This document shows, in pieces, positions 60,424-64,000 of a stretch of 64,000 nucleotides of DNA. The notes below the pieces were generated by a model. That model made no database searches, was not told where the DNA came from, and worked only from the letters and a program-made list of their open reading frames with translations. This DNA is from Sphingosinicella sp041916975 (GTDB lineage Bacteria > Pseudomonadota > Alphaproteobacteria > Sphingomonadales > Sphingomonadaceae), in NCBI RefSeq assembly GCF_041916975.1, contig NZ_JAYRYK010000001.1:2976001-3040000 (forward strand). Direction: 5' to 3'. How positions within the stretch are numbered: position 1 is the stretch's first letter; each line of letters opens with the position of its first letter. The translations under genes and the position numbers were made by a program.

Positions 60424-61758
60424 TTGTCCGCCGCCACACCCATGCCGCTTTCGCTTGTCGCCGAGGGGCCGCTTTCCGGCCGTGTGCGTGTGCCGGGGGA
60501 TAAGTCGATCTCTCACCGGGCGCTGATGCTTGGCGCACTCGCGGTCGGTGAAACCGTTATCGATGGTCTCCTCGAAGGCGAGGATGTCCACGCCACGGCC
60601 GCCGCGATGCGGGCGATGGGCGCGCATGCGGAGCGGGATGCCGGAGGGCGCTGGCGCGTGCACGGCGTTGGTGTGGGCGGGCTGTTGCAGCCTGCGGGCG
60701 TGCTTGAGATGGGCAACAGCGGCACCTCGACTCGGCTTCTTGCCGGGCTTGTGGCCAGCCATGCGATTCGCGCGACCTTCGTGGGTGATGCGTCGCTTTC
60801 GAAGCGCCCGATGCAGCGGATCATCACGCCGCTGTCGCAGATGGGTGCGCGCTTTTCCGGGAACGGTGACCGCCTGCCGATGACGGTGGAGGGCGCCTCT
60901 CCGGCGCTGCCGATCGAATATCGCCTGCCGGTGGCGTCGGCGCAGGTGAAGTCCGCGGTGCTGCTCGCCGGGCTCAATGCGCCGGGCATCACGCGGGTTA
61001 TCGAAAGCGTGCCGACGCGCGACCATTCGGAGCGGATGCTGCGCGGTTTCGGCGCGGATTTGACCGTGGAAAGTCTGCCAGACGGCGCGCGCCTTATCTC
61101 CGTGCATGGCGAGGCGGAGTTGAAGCCGCAGCGAATCACGGTGCCGGGGGATATTTCATCCGCGGCGTTCCCGCTCGTGGCGGCGCTTGTGGTGCCGGGC
61201 AGCGAGGTCGTGATCGAGAATGTCGGCCTCAATCCCACGCGCACGGGCATTATCGATGCCCTCGCCATGCTGGGACTCGAGGTGGCGGTGGAGGGCAAAG
61301 GCGAGGCGGGGGGAGAACCGGTCGGCGCACTTCGCGTTCGCCATGCGATGCTCAAAGGCGGCGAGGTCGATCCGGCGATTGCGCCGCTGATGATCGACGA
61401 GTATCCAATCCTGATGGTCGCGGCGGCCTTTGCGGACGGCGCGACCGTGATGCGTGGGCTGGAGGAGCTGCGCGTCAAGGAATCGGACCGCCTTGCCGTG
61501 ATGGCGGTGGGCCTCGCCGCCTGCGGCGTGCCGGTCGAGGAGCTGGAAGACGGCATTGTCATCCATGGCAGCGGCGGCGCGCCGGTGCCCGGCGGCGCGA
61601 CCGTGGCAAGCCACCTCGATCATCGTATCGCGATGAGCTTCGCAGTGCTCGGCCTTAACGCGAAGGCGCCGGTGGTGGTGGACGACGCGCGTCCGATCGC
61701 GACGAGCTTCCCGGATTTCCTGCCGCTCATGCAGCGCATGGGCGCGGCGGCGCGCTAG
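60424..61758 (+). CDS. aroA: 3-phosphoshikimate 1-carboxyvinyltransferase (EPSP synthase)
   Basis: A 444-residue shikimate-pathway enzyme joining phosphoenolpyruvate and shikimate 3-phosphate. Domain marks: PGDKSISHRALMLGALA, LEMGNSGTSTRLLAGL (phosphoenolpyruvate-site loop), FVGDASLSKRPMQRIITPLSQMGARF, GDISSAAFPLVAALV, and the LKVKES-like ELRVKESDRLAVMAVGL with DHRIAMSFAVLGL and the catalytic aspartate in MIDEYPIL. The GNSGTSTRLL form is of the class II type that includes glyphosate-tolerant enzymes; tolerance is not claimed. TTG 60424 has AAGGGG 7 bases upstream; ATG 60442 is the alternative. Confidence 0.94.
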   Translation: MSAATPMPLSLVAEGPLSGRVRVPGDKSISHRALMLGALAVGETVIDGLLEGEDVHATAAAMRAMGAHAERDAGGRWRVHGVGVGGLLQPAGVLEMGNSGTSTRLLAGLVASHAIRATFVGDASLSKRPMQRIITPLSQMGARFSGNGDRLPMTVEGASPALPIEYRLPVASAQVKSAVLLAGLNAPGITRVIESVPTRDHSERMLRGFGADLTVESLPDGARLISVHGEAELKPQRITVPGDISSAAFPLVAALVVPGSEVVIENVGLNPTRTGIIDALAMLGLEVAVEGKGEAGGEPVGALRVRHAMLKGGEVDPAIAPLMIDEYPILMVAAAFADGATVMRGLEELRVKESDRLAVMAVGLAACGVPVEELEDGIVIHGSGGAPVPGGATVASHLDHRIAMSFAVLGLNAKAPVVVDDARPIATSFPDFLPLMQRMGAAAR

Positions 61759-61883
61759 AAGAGATAAACCAGCGCGAAGGCCGTTCCGGCGACATAGGCA
61801 GTGAAGAAAAAGCGCAGGTCGTTGATCAAGGCCGCCCGGGAAACGCGCGCGCGAACCTGCACATACTCTTGCTCGGGGGCCAC
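61755..61883 (-). CDS. 42-residue membrane peptide
   Basis: A short open frame convergent with aroA, overlapping it by 4 bp. GTG 61883 is preceded by GGGAGAG at a 6-base distance. The product begins APEQEYVQVRARVSRA and ends in a hydrophobic helix, FFFTAYVAGTAFALVYLF, closing directly at the stop codon. The layout, a charged amphipathic lead followed by one C-terminal transmembrane segment, is that of a tail-anchored small membrane protein. No family is recognised. It is too short for standard gene calling. Support: start signal, topology and good GC-codon bias. Confidence 0.5.
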   Translation of the reverse strand: MAPEQEYVQVRARVSRAALINDLRFFFTAYVAGTAFALVYLF

Positions 61884-61974
61884 GAACTCTCTCCCAATGC
61901 CTGCCGTTAACGAAGGTTACCAATTCGTTAACGATTGGGAAGGGGTAAAGTTGCGTCATGTATCCAGGCGCGAA

Positions 61975-61990
61975 TGCGAATGACTTGCAG
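61975..61990. promoter_or_regulatory. Fur/Irr-like box 1 upstream of bfd
   Basis: TGCGAATGACTTGCAG, an imperfect palindrome like the alphaproteobacterial iron-box TGCnAATnATTnGCA. It also contains a -35-like TTGCAG at 61985-61990. Confidence 0.5.
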
Positions 61991-62003
61991 CGGAGGTGTA
62001 ATT

Positions 62004-62019
62004 CTGCTAATCGTTCGCA
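62004..62019. promoter_or_regulatory. Fur/Irr-like box 2 upstream of bfd
   Basis: On the minus strand TGCGAACGATTAGCAG, agreeing with box 1 at 13 of 16 positions but in the opposite orientation; centres are 29 bp apart. A -10-like TAATCG (62008-62013) lies inside it, 17 bp after TTGCAG of box 1. Confidence 0.5.
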
Positions 62020-62045
62020 TTATTGGCTTTGGGGATGGCCTAACG

Positions 62046-62210
62046 ATGATCCTTTGCGTGTGCAATGCCCTGCGTGAAAATGATGTCCGCGCCGCTGCGG
62101 GCCCCAAGGGCTGTCCGGTGGAAACCTACGCGCGGCTGGGTGCCCGCCCCCAGTGCGGCCAGTGCCTTTCTCATGCGCGGCGTTTGCTGAAGGGCGGCCG
62201 CGCAGCCTGA
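62046..62210 (+). CDS. bfd: bacterioferritin-associated ferredoxin
   Basis: A 54-residue [2Fe-2S] protein that docks on bacterioferritin and donates electrons to release stored iron. The four cluster cysteines are in MILCVCNALREND (Cys4, Cys6) and RPQCGQC (CxxC), with the usual RLGARPQCGQCL surrounding. ATG 62046 is preceded by GGGGAT about 9 bases upstream; a longer upstream reading covers the promoter boxes and is rejected. It lies 121 bp before bfr, and paired iron boxes precede it, so iron-responsive control is likely. Confidence 0.9.
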   Translation: MILCVCNALRENDVRAAAGPKGCPVETYARLGARPQCGQCLSHARRLLKGGRAA

Positions 62211-62264
62211 GCAGGGGGGGCTGTCGCGGCGGCTGCTAGTGCTTCGCATCATCGCAACCCATTG

Positions 62265-62293
62265 TTGACGTTGAATTTTCTGGGGCGCATCAT
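62265..62293 (+). promoter_or_regulatory. possible separate bfr promoter
   Basis: TTGACG (62265-62270), 17-bp spacer, CATCAT (62288-62293), 38 bp before the bfr ATG. Suggests bfr can be made without bfd. Confidence 0.4.
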
Positions 62294-62331
62294 AGCTCCT
62301 TGTTCCCCCGTCCAAGACAAGGAGACGCGCC

Positions 62332-62811
62332 ATGAAGGGTGACAAGGACGTCATCAAGCATCTGAATGCGGCGCTCAAGAATGAGCTGACGGCGATCAAC
62401 CAGTATTTCCTGCACTATCGGATGCTGGACAACTGGGGCGTCACGCGCCTCGCAAAGTACGAGTATGGCGAATCCATCGACGAGATGAAGCACGCCGACA
62501 AGCTCGCCCAGCGCATTCTGTTCCTCGACGGCCTGCCCAATTTCCAACTGCTCGGGCGGCTGCGCATCGGGGAGTCGGTGGAAGAGGTGCTGAAAGCCGA
62601 TCTGGAGCTTGAGCGCGAGGCGATCCCGCCGCTGCGCGATGCCATCCAGCACTGCGAGAAGGTGCGCGACTATATCAGCCGCGAGATTCTGGAAGACATC
62701 CTCGAAAGCGAGGAGGAGCATGTCGACTTCCTCGAAACGCAGCTTTCGCTGATCGAATCGATGGGTATCCAGAATTATATTCAGCTGCAGACCAAGCCTG
62801 CAGAGGATTGA
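62332..62811 (+). CDS. bfr: bacterioferritin
   Basis: A 159-residue subunit of the 24-mer iron-storage cage. All diiron ferroxidase ligands are present at canonical positions: Glu18, Glu51, His54, Glu94, Glu127 and His130. Met52, the axial haem ligand shared by two subunits, is also present, so a haem-containing cage is expected. Ribosome-binding site AAGGAGA lies upstream of ATG 62332. Paired with bfd; together they store iron as ferric mineral and release it on demand. Length is normal. Confidence 0.96.
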   Translation: MKGDKDVIKHLNAALKNELTAINQYFLHYRMLDNWGVTRLAKYEYGESIDEMKHADKLAQRILFLDGLPNFQLLGRLRIGESVEEVLKADLELEREAIPPLRDAIQHCEKVRDYISREILEDILESEEEHVDFLETQLSLIESMGIQNYIQLQTKPAED

Positions 62812-62816
62812 GGCGC

Positions 62817-63899
62817 TCAGGTCGCTGGTGCGGAGTGCAGTTCGTCATAAAGCCGCCGGGCGATCCGCTCGGCGGCTTTTCCGTCTCCGATACGAGTGGA
62901 GGGTTTGGCCATGCTGCGGTAGGCCAGATCATCATCAAGCAGTCGCGTTGCCGCCGCCAGGATGCCGCTCTTTGCAGTGTCCACGATCATCGCGGTGCCG
63001 GCCTCAAGCACTTCCGGGCGTTCCGTGAGCGCGCGCACCACAAGGGTCGGAATGCCGAGCGCGGAGGCTTCCTCCTGGATACCGCCCGAATCGGTGATGA
63101 TGAGGTGCGCCGCGGCGAGTGCGGCGACGAAGGCGGGGTAGGGCATCGGCGGCACCAGCCGCACGTTCGGCGCGGTCTCCAGGGGCGCATACATGTCGGG
63201 CGGGCAGCCGGGGTGACGGGGCAGCAACACCTCGACATCGCCGCGTGCTGCGATTTCGGCAAGTGCGTCGATGATCTCGGGAAACGCGGTCTCACGGTTT
63301 TCCCGCCGATGCAGCGTGGCGAGCACGAGGCGCCGCTTGCTTCGCGGTGCGGCGGGTACGGTTCGCAGCGTTCGGTGAAGCGCATCGACAACCGTGTTGC
63401 CCGTCACTTCGATCGCCTGGCGCGGCACACCTTCGGCGCGAAGGTTCGCCTCTGCACCTGGCGTGGGTGCGAAATGCAGCGTCGCCAGCCGCGCGATCAG
63501 CGTGCGGTTCAGCTCTTCAGGGTAAGGCTGGGTGAGATCGAAGCTGCGCAATCCGGCTTCGACATGCGCGACCGGGATGCCCAATTGCCGGGCCGCGATG
63601 GCGCCTGCCAGGGCGGAGGTCGTGTCGCCCTGCACGATCACCCACGCGGGTTGCTTGCTGGCCAGCCGCAAGGTGAGGGCATCCACTGCGCGCCGCGTCA
63701 GTTCGGCAAGCGATTGTCCGGGTCGCATCAGATCGAGGTTCACATCGGCCTCGATGCCGAAGGGTGCGAGCGCCTCGGTCGCCATTTCGGGATGCTGTCC
63801 AGTCAGGCACACGCGAACAGGCAGGTGCAGCGCGCGCAGTGCGAGTACGACGGGGGCGAGCTTGATCGCCTCCGGCCGCGTGCCGATGACGATCTTCAT
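62817..63899 (-). CDS. wecB: UDP-N-acetylglucosamine 2-epimerase (non-hydrolysing)
   Basis: A 360-residue GT-B-fold enzyme interconverting UDP-GlcNAc and UDP-ManNAc. Marks: MKIVIGTRPEAIKLAPVVLAL, VQGDTTSALAGAIAARQLGIPVAHVEAGLRS with the catalytic aspartate and glutamate, RRENRETAFPEI with the catalytic-site arginine and histidine (LATLHRRENRE), and LIITDSGGIQEEASALGIPTLVVR. ATG 63899 has TAGG 5 bases upstream; ATG 63917 is six codons longer. It would supply ManNAc-type precursors for envelope glycans. Convergent with bfr (5-bp gap). Confidence 0.92.
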   Translation of the reverse strand: MKIVIGTRPEAIKLAPVVLALRALHLPVRVCLTGQHPEMATEALAPFGIEADVNLDLMRPGQSLAELTRRAVDALTLRLASKQPAWVIVQGDTTSALAGAIAARQLGIPVAHVEAGLRSFDLTQPYPEELNRTLIARLATLHFAPTPGAEANLRAEGVPRQAIEVTGNTVVDALHRTLRTVPAAPRSKRRLVLATLHRRENRETAFPEIIDALAEIAARGDVEVLLPRHPGCPPDMYAPLETAPNVRLVPPMPYPAFVAALAAAHLIITDSGGIQEEASALGIPTLVVRALTERPEVLEAGTAMIVDTAKSGILAAATRLLDDDLAYRSMAKPSTRIGDGKAAERIARRLYDELHSAPAT

Positions 63900-63968
63900 C
63901 GCACCTACCGATACCATGCGCCCCCCCTTCGCACTTCACATCGATACGCCTGCGTCTATAGGAGCGGC

Positions 63969-64000
63969 ATGAACGTGCCGAATGCAAATCGTTTCGCTGT
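63969..64000 (+). CDS. start of an unidentified gene running off the window
   Basis: ATG 63969 is preceded by TAGGAG at a 5-base distance and opens MNVPNANRFA, still open at the last base. Only ten residues are visible, so no family can be named. It diverges from wecB across about 70 bp, and could belong to the same glycan pathway. Confidence 0.4.
   Translation, partial: MNVPNANRFA

Overview
The window looks like the chromosome of a GC-rich alphaproteobacterium of the sphingomonad type (Sphingomonadales). The grounds are an rpsT-dnaA junction, a ubiE-ubiB-coaBC-dut operon next to mutM, an acidic FYDLN-type zinc protein beside aroA and a tRNA-Ala, several GTG/TTG starts, and a large Wzx/Wzy-type polysaccharide locus. 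This placement is inferred from gene content, not from an alignment. No insertion sequences, prophage genes or CRISPR arrays were seen.

Region 1 (1-10.3 kb) is housekeeping: the tail of a flavin oxidoreductase, a glycine-zipper lipoprotein, a 2-hydroxyacid dehydrogenase, an SH3 protein, a DsrE/ThiF pair, the minus-strand operon ubiE-ubiB-coaBC-dut (ubiquinone, CoA and dUTP metabolism), mutM, an enoyl-CoA hydratase, a thioesterase, and rpsT with a clear terminator. Region 2 (10.3-31.0 kb) holds dnaA, a SIMPL protein, a YbgC-like thioesterase followed by gloA-like and gloB genes (methylglyoxal detoxification), a periplasmic gamma-glutamyltransferase, a TPR/hydrolase/M48/DUF898 minus-strand group, thrS, a TSUP permease, infC (apparently with an AUU start), an Old Yellow Enzyme, a DMT transporter, an MmyB-type regulator with a palindromic operator, and aceA facing its likely regulator.

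Region 3 (31.1-59.6 kb) is the polysaccharide locus. Its head carries ugd, a Wzz-like protein, an RfaH/NusG-like antiterminator on the minus strand and a MarR-type EPS regulator. The regulatory DNA around these genes is unusually readable: two copies of GTTCA-N4-TGAAC sit at the predicted start points of the two divergent promoters, and two ops-like GGTAGCT elements lie in the plus-strand leaders. The body encodes a GDP-sugar branch (Gmd, C-methyltransferase, and an aminotransferase fused to a GNAT acetyltransferase), a polymerase, a flippase, glycosyltransferases, AsnB, FkbM, a WbpG-HisH-HisF amidotransferase set, a two-domain dehydrogenase, a heparinase-family protein, and a reductase / 4,6-dehydratase / initiating phosphoglycosyltransferase module that would start the repeat unit on UDP-GlcNAc-derived QuiNAc. 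Many junctions are 4-bp start/stop overlaps, so much of the locus is translationally coupled. A nucleotide-sugar dehydrogenase at its end is a pseudogene with two in-frame stops and an internal deletion.

Region 4 (59.7-64 kb) returns to core genes: tRNA-Ala(GGC), the FYDLN protein, aroA, an unannotated-size 42-residue membrane peptide, bfd-bfr iron storage with paired Fur/Irr-like boxes, wecB, and the first codons of another gene at the window edge.
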